Shown here: piece by piece, positions 8,841 through 16,933 of the stretch
How positions within the stretch are numbered: position 1 is the first letter of the stretch
Layout: every line of letters starts with the position of its first letter
Assembly (NCBI GenBank): GCA_021777375.1
Contig: JAJYDV010000005.1
Span: 15,789-62,823 of the forward strand
Source: a bacterium
GTDB taxonomy: Bacteria; Patescibacteriota; Saccharimonadia; Saccharimonadales; UBA4665
Length of the DNA stretch: 47,035 nt
Reading direction: 5' to 3'
Notes under the pieces: model-generated
The model's input: only the letters and a program-made list of their open reading frames with translations
What the model was told of the DNA's origin: nothing
Database searches by the model: none
Translations under genes and position numbers: made by a program

Positions 8841-8858
8841 GTTTTTTGGTTTCCCTAA

Positions 8859-8888
8859 TTGACCTCGGAAGATGTTTAAGCGTATATT
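8859..8888 (+). promoter_or_regulatory. Likely promoter of rny with long leader
   Basis: TTGACC (-35) and TATATT (-10) are separated by 18 nt. Transcription from here gives about 200 nt of untranslated leader before rny, containing a short perfect hairpin (CCGGC-TTA-GCCGG) near 9000-9013. Confidence 0.45.
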
Positions 8889-9096
8889 TATGGGCAGAGC
8901 TTGATTGTTAGAGAGACACGAGTTTTCCTAAAGTCAGGCCCCTGTATATAACCGTATTTAAGTAGTTTTGGGGTTTATTTTATTAGAGATTGGCAGCTAC
9001 CGGCTTAGCCGGGCTAGTGAATTGACAGCGATTGTTCGTAAGTGAGCGCGTAGCACCATCTTTTAAGAGTAGCCTTCAATATCAGAAAGGAAGAAG

Positions 9097-10614
9097 ATGA
9101 TTTTTGTGTTGTCCATAGTATTTGGCGTAGTAGGTCTTGGAGCTGGTTTCGGGGTTAGTAATTTTATTTCTCGCCGCAAGACGAGCGACATCGAATCAAA
9201 ACTCGAAAAAGAACGTAAACAGGCCGAAAAAGAAATTGAAAAGATAACCTCCCAAGCAAAAGAAGAGGCCGCTAGATTGTCTGAAGAGGCACGAAGGGAT
9301 GAGCAGTCCAGACGCAAAGAGCTTAAAGATCTGGAGAATCGTCTAGTAGTAAGAGAAGAGTCGTTAGACAAAAAACTCGATGAGCTAGACAAGCGTAATC
9401 AGAACTTGCGAGCCAGCGAAGATGAAGTTGAAAAGCTGAAAGACGAAATACGTGACATTCGTGTTAAGCAGCAGGATAAGCTGGAGAAAATCGCTAAACT
9501 TACTAAGGCGGAAGCTGCTGAAAAGCTGATGCAAATGACCGAAAGAGACATTAGGAACGACCTGGTTAACTTAATTGCCAAACTTCAAAACGAAGCAAAG
9601 GAAAATGCCGAAGAGGCCGCGGCTCTAATAATTACCACGGCCATGGAGCGCATGAGTGGCGAAGTAACCGCTGAGCGTACCATAACTTCAGTTAAGCTTG
9701 AAGATGAAGAGATGAAAGGCCGGATTATCGGCAAAGAGGGCCGCAATATTCAAGCTCTGCAGCGTGCCACCGGTGTCGATATTATGGTAGACGATACTCC
9801 TGGGTATATAGTTCTAAGCTCTTTTGATCCGGTGCGACGTGAAGTGGCTAGAATAGCGCTAGAAATGTTGATGAAAGACGGCCGTATCCATCCGGGACGT
9901 ATTGAAGAGGTGGTCGAAAAGGCACAAATGAATGTCGAGAAAGATGTTGTGCGTGCCGGTGAAGATGCTGCCCGAGAAGTCGGCGTAATAGGTATACCTA
10001 AAGAAGTTCTGCATTTACTGGGTGAACTTAAATACCGCACCAGCTATGGCCAGAACGTACTTAGACACTCGGTTGAAATGACCCACATTGCTGGTATGAT
10101 TGCCGAAGAGCTGGGGGCGGATGTTAAGACCGTTAAATATGCGGCCTTGGTCCATGATCTAGGAAAAGCGCTGACTCATAAAATGGAGGGCAAGCATCAC
10201 CACATATCCGGTGAAATGTTACGCAAGTATGGAGCTCCTGAAGAGGTGGCTTTAGCAGCAGAACAGCATCACGATGACATGGAAGCAACTAGCGTAGAAG
10301 CGCTAATTATTCGTGTAGTCGATGCTATTAGCGCTTCTCGTCCGGGTGCGAGAAACATCAGTGCTGAAAACTTTGCCGAGCGAATGAAGGAATTGGAAAA
10401 CATCGCTAACAGCTTCAGCGGTATCGATAAAACATATGCTATTAGCGCCGGTCGCGAGGTAAGGGTTTTTGTTCGTCCGCAGCAAATTGATGACTTAAGT
10501 GCCATCCGTTTAGCGCGTGACATTGCGACGAAGATTGAATCCTCTATGCAATATCCAGGGACTATTAAGGTCAACGTTATACGGGAGACTAGAGCAATTG
10601 AGTTTGCCAAGTAA
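9097..10614 (+). CDS. rny: Ribonuclease Y
   Basis: Encodes 505 residues, the usual length. One N-terminal membrane segment (about 2-24) is followed by a long charged coiled coil (about 28-190), a KH RNA-binding domain containing GRIIGKEGRNIQ (about 209-220), and an HD phosphohydrolase domain with RHSVEM (about 325) and the catalytic pair in VHDLGK (about 350), plus the downstream HH and DAISASRPGAR segments. This membrane-anchored endonuclease starts mRNA decay. GAAAGGAAG precedes the ATG. The 3' end overlaps the ymdB-like gene, an arrangement also found in Firmicutes. Confidence 0.96.
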   Translation: MIFVLSIVFGVVGLGAGFGVSNFISRRKTSDIESKLEKERKQAEKEIEKITSQAKEEAARLSEEARRDEQSRRKELKDLENRLVVREESLDKKLDELDKRNQNLRASEDEVEKLKDEIRDIRVKQQDKLEKIAKLTKAEAAEKLMQMTERDIRNDLVNLIAKLQNEAKENAEEAAALIITTAMERMSGEVTAERTITSVKLEDEEMKGRIIGKEGRNIQALQRATGVDIMVDDTPGYIVLSSFDPVRREVARIALEMLMKDGRIHPGRIEEVVEKAQMNVEKDVVRAGEDAAREVGVIGIPKEVLHLLGELKYRTSYGQNVLRHSVEMTHIAGMIAEELGADVKTVKYAALVHDLGKALTHKMEGKHHHISGEMLRKYGAPEEVALAAEQHHDDMEATSVEALIIRVVDAISASRPGARNISAENFAERMKELENIANSFSGIDKTYAISAGREVRVFVRPQQIDDLSAIRLARDIATKIESSMQYPGTIKVNVIRETRAIEFAK

Positions 10615-11416
10615 AGTCCGCTTTCTATATCTGGGAGACGTGATGGGCGATGTCGGCCTAGGCTTGGTTGAGACAAATCTGTCTCAGTTAAGAGACCGCT
10701 ATAACTTGGATTTTGTCCTTGCCCAAGCCGAAAATGTTAGTGAGGGTAAAGGGTGTAGCCCAGGGGACTACCAAAGGCTCCGTGTTGCCGGTGTTGACTT
10801 CTGTACTGGTGGCAACTGGACGCTTTGGCAAAAATCCAGCTACCACTTGCTAACAGATCCAGCACAGCCGATCATTCGGCCAGCCAACTATCCGGAAGGT
10901 ACCCCTGGATTGGGATATAAATATGCGCAAACTAAAGCGGGGAAGGTACTGGTAATTAGTTTGCTAGGACAAACCGTAGGTCGGGATAGCGGTATTATTA
11001 TGGATAACCCGCTACAAATAGTCGACTCCATTCTAGAGCAAGAACAACATACTTCCCGTCTAGCTACAATTGTTAATTTTCATGGCGACTTTAGTAGCGA
11101 GAAAGTAGTGATTGGACAGTATCTCGACGGGCGGGTAAGTGCCGTTATCGGTGATCATTGGCACGTACCAACCGCCGATGCTAGAGTTCTTCCTAAGGGC
11201 ACGGCTCATATAACTGACGTTGGCATGGTAGGGGTACTCAATGCCAGTCTTGGAGTCAAAACAGAGGTAATTGTTCAGCGCTGGCGAGACAATAAAACTA
11301 ACGCAAACGTTCTTGAATCAGCAAAACCGTGGCAACTAAACGGCCTGATCTTTGAAGTTAATCCGAAAACAGGCTTGTCGTTTTCGGCCGAAGCCTTAAA
11401 TCAGATTTATGAATAG
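10598..11416 (+). CDS. YmdB-family metallophosphoesterase, probable atypical active site
   Basis: Encodes 272 residues if translation starts at TTG 10598, which follows GGGAG at about 11 nt and gives the family N-terminus (KVRFLYLGDVMGDVG). YmdB-family enzymes are dinuclear phosphodiesterases acting on 2',3'-cyclic nucleotides. Conserved segments: GDVMGD, AENVSEGKG, RPANYPEGTPG, VNFHGDFSSEK, GDHWHV and HITDVGMVG. In the usual GNH motif the His is replaced (GGNW, near residue 73), and the DFHAE-type motif is NFHGD. The metal sites may therefore be altered or activity weak. It overlaps rny by 17 bp, so the two are coupled. Confidence 0.85.
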   Translation: MSLPSKVRFLYLGDVMGDVGLGLVETNLSQLRDRYNLDFVLAQAENVSEGKGCSPGDYQRLRVAGVDFCTGGNWTLWQKSSYHLLTDPAQPIIRPANYPEGTPGLGYKYAQTKAGKVLVISLLGQTVGRDSGIIMDNPLQIVDSILEQEQHTSRLATIVNFHGDFSSEKVVIGQYLDGRVSAVIGDHWHVPTADARVLPKGTAHITDVGMVGVLNASLGVKTEVIVQRWRDNKTNANVLESAKPWQLNGLIFEVNPKTGLSFSAEALNQIYE

Positions 11417-11447
11417 GCCGGACTTTTTGCTATACTACCCCTGATTA

Positions 11448-11524
11448 CGGGGATTGGCGCAGTTGGCTAGCGCGCCGCGTTTGGGACGCGGAGGCCGGAG
11501 GTTCGAGTCCTCTATCCCCGACCA
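11448..11524 (+). tRNA. tRNA-Pro (anticodon UGG)
   Basis: A 77-nt cloverleaf: acceptor CGGGGAT pairs with ATCCCCG, the anticodon loop is TTTGGGA (anticodon TGG), the T-loop GTTCGAG is standard, and CCA is encoded. TATACT at 11431 is a likely -10. A truncated serine recombinase gene from the other strand ends within its 3' part, which marks an integration site. Confidence 0.97.
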
Positions 11525-12213
11525 CGTTCGAAATCTTGGGTTTTAATGAAAGTAGCGTAAGGTTCTTTTAGCTCGCAGCTGACTACTTGCCATCTGGAAT
11601 TTACCTTTTTTGGACCAATAATTTCACCCTCTAAAGTCAGGTTCGAGAAGAATTTACGCAGTGTCTTATCCATTTGAGTAATACTACTAGTTCGCCTCAG
11701 TAAACTGGCCACATTATCGAAAAGTTCGAGATATTTTTCATAGGTTGGAATAGCAGTTTTTAACTTGGCTTTCTCACTGGTAGCTAATTTATAGGCCTTT
11801 TTTAGTTCGCTTAAAGTAGCTATATAACCATCTAAGTCCTTAATGTAGTGTTTTCTAAGTGGATTCTTTGGGTCAGATACTATCTTCTTGGCGTTATCAT
11901 AATCTTTCTGCTTAGATTGGATTTGTTTATCTAGTGAAGCATTCATGGCATTTAATTCTTTTGTTCTCTCAACTTTCTTTTCTTGTACTTCAGCAGCGTA
12001 GTTTTCGTAGTTATTGCGAGTAGTAAAGCGGTATTGGTCTAAGTAATCAATACAATAATCAGTGATAATCTTGGCCCTAGGTCCTTTGTTTTTCATTGGG
12101 CAGCCATCAGTTTCACAGCGATAACGATATGAAGGCGTTTTACTAGTCGTAATACCTGAAGATAGTGTTTTACCACAGCTTTTACAGTAGACAATGCCAT
12201 TAAGCATGAACAA
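11512..12213 (-). pseudogene. C-terminal remnant of a large serine recombinase
   Basis: A 233-codon frame starting at TTG 12213. It holds a recombinase zinc ribbon (CKSC near 10-13 and a second Cys pair at about 33-38), then a coiled-coil region (about 70-165), the usual C-terminal half of large serine recombinases. The N-terminal resolvase catalytic domain with its Ser nucleophile is absent, and the frame is closed a short way upstream, so the gene is truncated. The stop codon falls inside tRNA-Pro(UGG), as if the element had integrated at the tRNA 3' end. Inactive as an integrase on its own. Confidence 0.75.
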
Positions 12214-12435
12214 GTTTAGGCTTGATACTAGCAGTATATTTTTGTTTATCCGAAGCCAACGTTAAACCAACGTCAGCCTCTATTGAGGTTTTAATTTTAC
12301 CCACGAGAAAACTCCGCCCTCTACATCTAAAGGTGTCTTTAGGTTTGTAATGACGGAAGGCAAATCAGCCGAAACTGTGTGGGTAGACTGGTTTGTTTTA
12401 TACCCTCCAAGTCTATAGTTTGGTGCAAGGCTCAC
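12200..12435 (-). pseudogene. Small frameshifted reading frame upstream of the recombinase remnant
   Basis: Two overlapping short minus-strand frames, 12280-12435 (51 codons from GTG) and 12200-12304 (34 codons from GTG with GGGCGGAG upstream), read as one plausible peptide if a single frameshift near 12295 is assumed. I do not recognise the product. They overlap the start of the recombinase remnant. Could be two real small genes, a decayed gene, or chance. The following stretch 12436-12638 holds nothing I recognise. Confidence 0.25.
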
Positions 12436-12638
12436 GACCCTGCGGGTACACTATCTTCCAACGTGTTAATTTCTACTATACGCTCATGTTTAGATATTAC
12501 AACTACAACATATTAGTTTAGCTTTAGCTATAGACCTGTTTTCACCCTCATATTACCCAACTAAAACCCTACTTCTAAGGCATTAGGGCTATAAAATGTT
12601 AAGGTACAAAGTGGTGTAGTTTTATCCTAGTTTTGGTA

Positions 12639-13060
12639 TTAGCCGTACCAAATATCCTGCGCAGAGTTGGTAAACTCTTTAACTTCATAGGGTTTTTCTA
12701 TCTTTTGACCTTTAAACTCTACTCTGTAGGCTTCACTTTTTAGTTTTTCACTCAGTGTGTCTAACAGCTCAATTAGTTTTGGGGTTGGTATATCGCTAAG
12801 ACCACGCTTTTTAAGCTCCTCTCGGACGCTTTCTAGCTGCTCTGACCACATTTGTAAACGGTGCTGCTGCCCAGCTTTATAACGTTCATTTAGGGCTTCA
12901 TGGGTAATGGCTCGTAAGTTCTGTATGTCTAGCTCGTAAATCTTAGACCATGTTATTTGGTGCTTTTAGGCACCTTTAACTGTTTAGCAATTTTATCGTA
13001 GCTCATGCCTTCAGCACGAAGTTCAATAAACTGTTCTCTGGTTTTTTGTGTTGCAGCCAT
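12639..13060 (-). pseudogene. Frameshifted HTH DNA-binding protein, copy 1
   Basis: ATG at 13060 opens a helix-turn-helix N-terminus (TREQFIELRAEGMSYDKIAK) that stops after 35 codons at TAA. Shifting frame by one base there continues with WSKIYELDIQNLR and runs to the stop at 12639, ending in a C-terminal region containing LSDIPTPKLIELL. The whole would be about 140 residues. The same N- and C-terminal segments recur, more decayed, at 14100-14215, 14941-15076, 15794-16120 and 16405-16590. HTH type suggests a phage or plasmid regulator or small-terminase-like protein; not identified. Confidence 0.6.
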
Positions 13061-13145
13061 AATTTGCACAAACCCCTTTAATATATTGTAACATACTTTA
13101 TTGCTATTATTGTTTTCAGGGTTGAACTATGCCATGCTTATATAA

Positions 13146-14084
13146 ATGAATGACCAAGAGCAAGTACATGCTCCACAAGACCAAAACATTCAACCAGAAG
13201 CTCCTCAAGTATCAGTTGCTCCTATTGTTGCCTCCACTAACACTATTGCAACTAATAAGCCCAGCAAGTTAGCTAGTTTATTTAGTGGTTTCAATCACCC
13301 TGGAGTTTTACTAAAGGCTGTTGTGTTACTACTTAGTGTAGGTGTGGTGTTTTATGCTGGCTATCAATTAGCTATTTATCAAACACAAAAGGGTGATACG
13401 CTTTTACCGCATATTAACTTTACTTCTGATAACTCCTCAGGCGGTAACTGTCCACCAGGCGAATACTACGGCTATCCACCAAGACCAGGAGCTACAACTC
13501 AGATCTGTTTGTACCCAAATGGTATAGATAAACCTGTAATTTACCTTTACCCGACTCATACTGAAAGTATCAGTGTTCAAGTTGGATACAAACCAGGCTT
13601 TATAAAAACTGTGCCTAGCTATAATGAGCAAACTGGCTGGCAGGTTGAAGCTCAACCAAATGGGACGCTAACTAATTTAACTAACGGTAAAACTTACCCC
13701 TATCTATTTTGGGAAGGCAATCCAGACCCTTCACTGCATTTTGATATGTCTAAAGGCTTCGTGGTAGCGGGAAGTGATACCAAGGGCTTCCTACAACAAC
13801 AGCTAGTATCTATGGGGCTAAACCAAAATGAAACATCAGCCTTCATAGCATACTGGCTTCCGAAAATGGAACACAACATCTACAATCTAATTCACTTTGC
13901 AAGTAGTGAATACACTAGCGTAGTCAAACTGAATATATCACCCCAGCCCAACTCATTACTTAGAGTTTTTATGGCTTATGAACCACTACAAAGCCTTGTA
14001 AAAGTATCACCTCAAACGTTCCCAACCTTTCAGCGTGTAGGCTTTACTGCCGTTGAATGGGGCGGTACTGAACTTGGTAACTAA
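13146..14084 (+). CDS. Membrane-anchored extracytoplasmic protein with KPVIYLYP motif
   Basis: Encodes 312 residues. A Pro/Gln-rich cytoplasmic N-terminus (1-45) precedes one membrane segment (about 57-76, AVVLLLSVGVVFYAGYQLAI), then an exported domain of about 230 residues containing CPPGEYYGYPP, KPVIYLYP (about 137-144), GTLTNL and YPYLFWEG. I recall this KPVIYLYP/LFWEG pattern from uncharacterised CPR proteins; the function is unknown. Two Cys (about 100 and 122) could pair. There is no clear ribosome binding site. It sits as cargo between decayed HTH copies 1 and 2. Confidence 0.75.
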   Translation: MNDQEQVHAPQDQNIQPEAPQVSVAPIVASTNTIATNKPSKLASLFSGFNHPGVLLKAVVLLLSVGVVFYAGYQLAIYQTQKGDTLLPHINFTSDNSSGGNCPPGEYYGYPPRPGATTQICLYPNGIDKPVIYLYPTHTESISVQVGYKPGFIKTVPSYNEQTGWQVEAQPNGTLTNLTNGKTYPYLFWEGNPDPSLHFDMSKGFVVAGSDTKGFLQQQLVSMGLNQNETSAFIAYWLPKMEHNIYNLIHFASSEYTSVVKLNISPQPNSLLRVFMAYEPLQSLVKVSPQTFPTFQRVGFTAVEWGGTELGN

Positions 14085-14099
14085 AATACTAGACCTTCC

Positions 14100-14215
14100 A
14101 CAAGTGCAGGCTTAGCGGGTCTAGTGGTCTTTGGTTCTTCTAATAACAGTTCTGACGGCTCAGGATTTTAAGTGATATACTTAAAAAGTTCAAGCAGGAT
14201 ATGTGACTGCCGACC
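14100..14215 (-). pseudogene. Decayed HTH-gene fragment, copy 2
   Basis: On the minus strand the segment GRQSHILLELFKYIT, followed by a stop and a degenerate tail, matches the C-terminal segment of the other copies (GR-x4-LLELF-x-YI). It lies between the KPVIYLYP gene and the first AbrB/PIN module. Confidence 0.5.
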
Positions 14216-14231
14216 AGTATTTCGTTTTACG

Positions 14232-14248
14232 AAACTTGACGAAAGTTT
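14232..14248. promoter_or_regulatory. Probable operator of the first AbrB/PIN module
   Basis: Inverted repeat AAACTT-5 nt-AAGTTT, flanked by a direct repeat TTTTACG (14225-14231 and 14246-14252, two helical turns apart). It covers the expected -35 region of a TATACT -10 box at 14259-14264, which lies 7 nt before the antitoxin ATG, fitting autorepression. Confidence 0.5.
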
Positions 14249-14271
14249 TACGTTTATATATACTTAAAGGT

Positions 14272-14535
14272 ATGACTACCACTGTTTCACCAAAATATCA
14301 GATTGTCATACCCAAAGCTGTTCGTAGGCAGCTTGAGATTAAACCTGGTCAGAAAATGCAGGTCGAAGCTGCAGATAATGGAGATATTATTGTTAGGCCA
14401 GCAGATCGGCTAACAGGTTTTGATAATCTAGCTATGTTTGCTGGCAGTATTAAAACCGAAGAGACTAAATGGGGCCAACAGGGAATTGACGCGTCCGATT
14501 GGATTCGTCAACAGCGTGACAAAAACTGGGATTAG
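14272..14535 (+). CDS. vapB: AbrB/MazE-type antitoxin (VapB-like), module 1
   Basis: Encodes 87 residues. The swapped-hairpin AbrB domain is at about 1-45 (VSPKYQIVIPKAVRRQLEIK..., PGQKM), followed by a C-terminal tail (about 46-87) that would wrap the toxin. Antitoxins of this type bind their own operator and neutralise the PIN nuclease encoded 2 bp downstream. I take ATG 14272 rather than the upstream in-frame start at 14203, because the conserved domain begins here and the operator lies between the two. Confidence 0.88.
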   Translation: MTTTVSPKYQIVIPKAVRRQLEIKPGQKMQVEAADNGDIIVRPADRLTGFDNLAMFAGSIKTEETKWGQQGIDASDWIRQQRDKNWD

Positions 14536-14537
14536 TT

Positions 14538-14930
14538 ATGGTAGCACTTGATACCAACGTGTATATTTACTTTCTTGAGAAGAACTCAAAATTTTATAAT
14601 ACTGCCGAGAAAGCTATTAAGTACGCTTTAACATCTGGTCCTATTTGCGTGCCAGTCATTACATTCATGGAAATACGAAGTGGGGCTCCTCATAGCACGG
14701 AGATCATTAACTTCTTTGCTAATCCGCAATTTGATGTACATGACTTTACGGCCTCCTTGGCTATTCTAGCTGGCGAATTAAGGTATAACCATAAGTCACT
14801 TAAGTCAGCAGACGCAATCCACCTTGCAACCGCTTTAGAGAATGGTGTACATCAATTCGTCACCAACGATAGTCGGTTAGCCAACCTAAAACTTGATATT
14901 GAGATCGTGCCTTTAGCTCGATTCCAGTAA
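14538..14930 (+). CDS. vapC: PIN-domain toxin (VapC-like), module 1
   Basis: Encodes 130 residues. PIN ribonuclease acidic residues are all visible: Asp5 (LDTNVYIY), Glu in TFMEIRSG (about 47), Asp in SADAIHLATA (about 95) and Asp in TNDSRL (about 114). VapC-type toxins cleave tRNA or rRNA when freed from their antitoxin. It starts 2 bp after the antitoxin stop. The pair is unlike module 2 in sequence, so the modules are not recent duplicates. Confidence 0.92.
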   Translation: MVALDTNVYIYFLEKNSKFYNTAEKAIKYALTSGPICVPVITFMEIRSGAPHSTEIINFFANPQFDVHDFTASLAILAGELRYNHKSLKSADAIHLATALENGVHQFVTNDSRLANLKLDIEIVPLARFQ

Positions 14931-14940
14931 TTACCACTGG

Positions 14941-15076
14941 TTAAAGTACAAGATTTTCTATTAACTTTGGCTTACAGACTGAAGATAACTTGAGCTTATC
15001 GAGCAATTTTTCTGATGAACATGGATTTTCGATTATATACTTAAATAGTTCGAGTAGCATATGCTGAACTCGACCA
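14941..15076 (-). pseudogene. Decayed HTH-gene fragment, copy 3
   Basis: A minus-strand frame with no internal stop reads GRVQHMLLELFKYIIEN and later LLDKLKLSSVCKPKLIENL, ending at TAA 14941. It is the C-terminal part only; the upstream part is replaced by the promoter of AbrB/PIN module 2. Confidence 0.6.
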
Positions 15077-15080
15077 AGTA

Positions 15081-15103
15081 AAGTAAAGTAAATAACTTTA
15101 CTT
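15081..15103. promoter_or_regulatory. Probable operator of the second AbrB/PIN module
   Basis: Perfect inverted repeat AAGTAAAG-7 nt-CTTTACTT, with a third AAGTAAAG at 15076-15083. The right arm covers the -35 position for a TATACT -10 at 15120-15125, which lies 7 nt before the antitoxin ATG. The same 8-mer pair occurs at the unrelated VapB locus at 42566-42588. Confidence 0.6.
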
Positions 15104-15132
15104 TATGGGTACAATACTATATACTCGGTTTT

Positions 15133-15399
15133 ATGAAAAGTGCTACATATACACTAAAGGTTTCTTCCCAGAGCCAAATCACTTTACCTAAGGCCTTACG
15201 TGAAAGTTTAAGATTGCAGCCAGGTTCTCGTATAACAATTAATGTAGCAGAGGATGGTAAGCTGCAGCTGTCTGAGAAGTTGCCCATAGAGAAGCACTTT
15301 GGGGTGCTTTCTAATGCCTGGACTTCAAATGGTCAAGATGCTGCCGAATATACAAGAAAATTGCGTAATTCGATGCAGCCTAAGCCCAAAGCTAGATAA
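15133..15399 (+). CDS. vapB: AbrB-type antitoxin (VapB-like), module 2
   Basis: Encodes 88 residues. The AbrB-like DNA-binding domain is at about 5-48 (VSSQSQITLPKALRESLRLQ, then PGSRITI), followed by a toxin-binding tail with a very basic end (KPKAR). It presumably represses its own promoter through the repeat at 15081-15103. The -10 box ends 7 nt before the ATG and there is no Shine-Dalgarno site, so a leaderless mRNA is likely. The PIN toxin follows 3 bp downstream. Confidence 0.88.
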   Translation: MKSATYTLKVSSQSQITLPKALRESLRLQPGSRITINVAEDGKLQLSEKLPIEKHFGVLSNAWTSNGQDAAEYTRKLRNSMQPKPKAR

Positions 15400-15402
15400 A
15401 AG

Positions 15403-15804
15403 ATGATAGCTTACGATACAAATATAATTATTTATGCTCTTGAGGGTACCAGCCCTTGGTCAAAAGCTGCTCAGGCTATCGTGCAACAAGGGGAACATGA
15501 AGGTGCAGTACTATCAGTTCTGGCGTGGCAGGAGTTAGTGACTGGGCTGGTTTTACAAGGCGGTGATTTAGATAAAAAACTGGTGACTGTACTAAATGAT
15601 TTAGGTGCAACTAGATTTGTGCCTGTGACCTTAGCGATATGTGAGAGAGCAACTATGCTAACCAAGCAATATGGCAAGAAATTGTATGGTTACGATGCAA
15701 TACATATTGCAACTGCCATTCAGTATAAGGCCGCATCATTCGTCACCAATGATAGAACGCTTATTGATCTTCAAATTAATGAAATGCCAATTCTTAGTCT
15801 GTAG
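15403..15804 (+). CDS. vapC: PIN-domain toxin (VapC-like), module 2
   Basis: Encodes 133 residues. PIN residues: Asp5 (AYDTNIIIY), Glu in AWQELVTG (about 46), Asp in GYDAIHIATA (about 98) and Asp in TNDRTL (about 116). It is the presumed ribonuclease partner of the upstream antitoxin. Its 3' end overlaps by 11 bp the minus-strand end of the next HTH fragment (stop at 15794). Confidence 0.92.
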   Translation: MIAYDTNIIIYALEGTSPWSKAAQAIVQQGEHEGAVLSVLAWQELVTGLVLQGGDLDKKLVTVLNDLGATRFVPVTLAICERATMLTKQYGKKLYGYDAIHIATAIQYKAASFVTNDRTLIDLQINEMPILSL

Positions 15805-16120
15805 GCCAAAACATCAACCTTTCTATTAACTTTGGTTGTTTTGGTCCAGAAAGCTTAAGTTTATCCAGCAGCTTTTGTGATGGTTCAAGGTTCTCGGTGA
15901 TATACTCAAATAGTTCGAGGAGTATCCGTGCGTCTCGACCACGTATTTTTATTCAACCGACCTGGATTCCAGGCGCTATAGCTACTTTATATTCTCTAGA
16001 CCATGCTACTAACGCAGTCTTGCTGACTTTCAATTACTTAGCAATCTTGTCATAGCTTATGCTCTAAGCGCGAAATTCAATAGACTGCTGCTTAGTTTTT
16101 TGTGTTATCGGCAAACATTT
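15794..16120 (-). pseudogene. Decayed HTH gene, copy 4 (near full length)
   Basis: The minus strand keeps the order of the intact gene: an HTH part from about 16117 (degenerate match to copy 1, several stops) and then a stop-free C-terminal frame containing GRDARILLELFEYITENLEP and LLDKLKLSGPKQPKLIERL. It is the best guide to the original gene architecture and shows that the GR-LLELF tail and the HTH belong to one protein. Confidence 0.6.
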
Positions 16121-16404
16121 CATTATAAAGTAGCAACAGTTCAATAAATAGTGTTGCAGTAGAGGCTACAATTAGCGCACCCTAAAGCCAGATAGATAAA
16201 AAAGTAAATTAAGAAACAACCAAAAAGGCTTCAGTGCAGTTGAAGACTCGTTAATAGCTCTAAGCTTAGTATTAATATGTGCTGTGGGCTACATGGGGTA
16301 AGTCTCATTACTTACTTCACATAGGTTCGTCAACTTATTGGCTAATACTAGAACAGGTTATTTAGTATAGTCAAATCATATCAGAAGCTGTATTTTGGGT
16401 GTAC

Positions 16405-16590
16405 GAATATATGAACTTGACATTTCTATTAAGAAATTGAGGCTGTCTAAACTTTCTTAGAAACTGCGGTAGTTTAGCAAGGCTTCAAATCCCTGTAGTA
16501 ATATAAGTTCATCAGCAGCATCATTCCGTTGACCATTATTATTTATTCAATTCGTATTCAAGGCGATAGATAACCTTAAAGGTACTCCAA
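16405..16590 (-). pseudogene. Heavily decayed HTH-gene fragment, copy 5
   Basis: Nucleotide similarity to copy 4 is visible in segments (TTTCTATTAA near 16420, a GACCA-containing stretch near 16530, TTCAAGGCG near 16555), but no frame is kept. The preceding 16121-16404 contains nothing I recognise. Confidence 0.4.
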
Positions 16591-16594
16591 ATAA

Positions 16595-16933
16595 TTAAAG
16601 ATTAAGACTGGTAGCTGGGCTTTCGCCATTCTCGTATGCTTTTTCTAAAGCTCGCTTATTTTCTGCCAGTTCTTCTATGACCTCTTCTTCAATTTTAGCT
16701 GCAAATTCATCGTAGTTTTCAAACTTAGATTTTACAAACCACTCAACCGCACCTTCATCGTTTTGGTCGATAAGTGTATTTAATTGGTCAAGATCTTCAT
16801 CACTAAGTCGCTCCGATACTTTTGCCATGACTCTGGTAGCAACGACATTAGCTAGGTTGTCTAAGAGTAACTTTTGAGTCTCAGGATCAACTTTGTCGAT
16901 GCCTAATTTCTGAATTAGTTCTTCAGTCGTCAT
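16595..16933 (-). CDS. Small acidic helical protein, DUF5663-like
   Basis: Encodes 112 residues, strongly acidic and predicted all-helical, with no membrane segment. It starts with TTEELIQKLGID and contains a helix resembling LSDEDLDQLNTLIDQND. The pattern resembles small DUF5663 proteins of CPR bacteria; I am only moderately sure. Its ATG overlaps the stop of the upstream 723-residue gene by one base (TAATG), so it is translationally coupled and probably works with that protein. Function unknown. Confidence 0.7.
   Translation of the reverse strand: MTTEELIQKLGIDKVDPETQKLLLDNLANVVATRVMAKVSERLSDEDLDQLNTLIDQNDEGAVEWFVKSKFENYDEFAAKIEEEVIEELAENKRALEKAYENGESPATSLNL

Noticed and set aside
14100-16590. 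The repeated segments as fragments of tRNA 3' ends (GTTCGAG...CGACCA)
   Set aside because: Spacing between the T-loop-like and CCA-like parts is five bases too long, no stems form, and reading frames are conserved instead.
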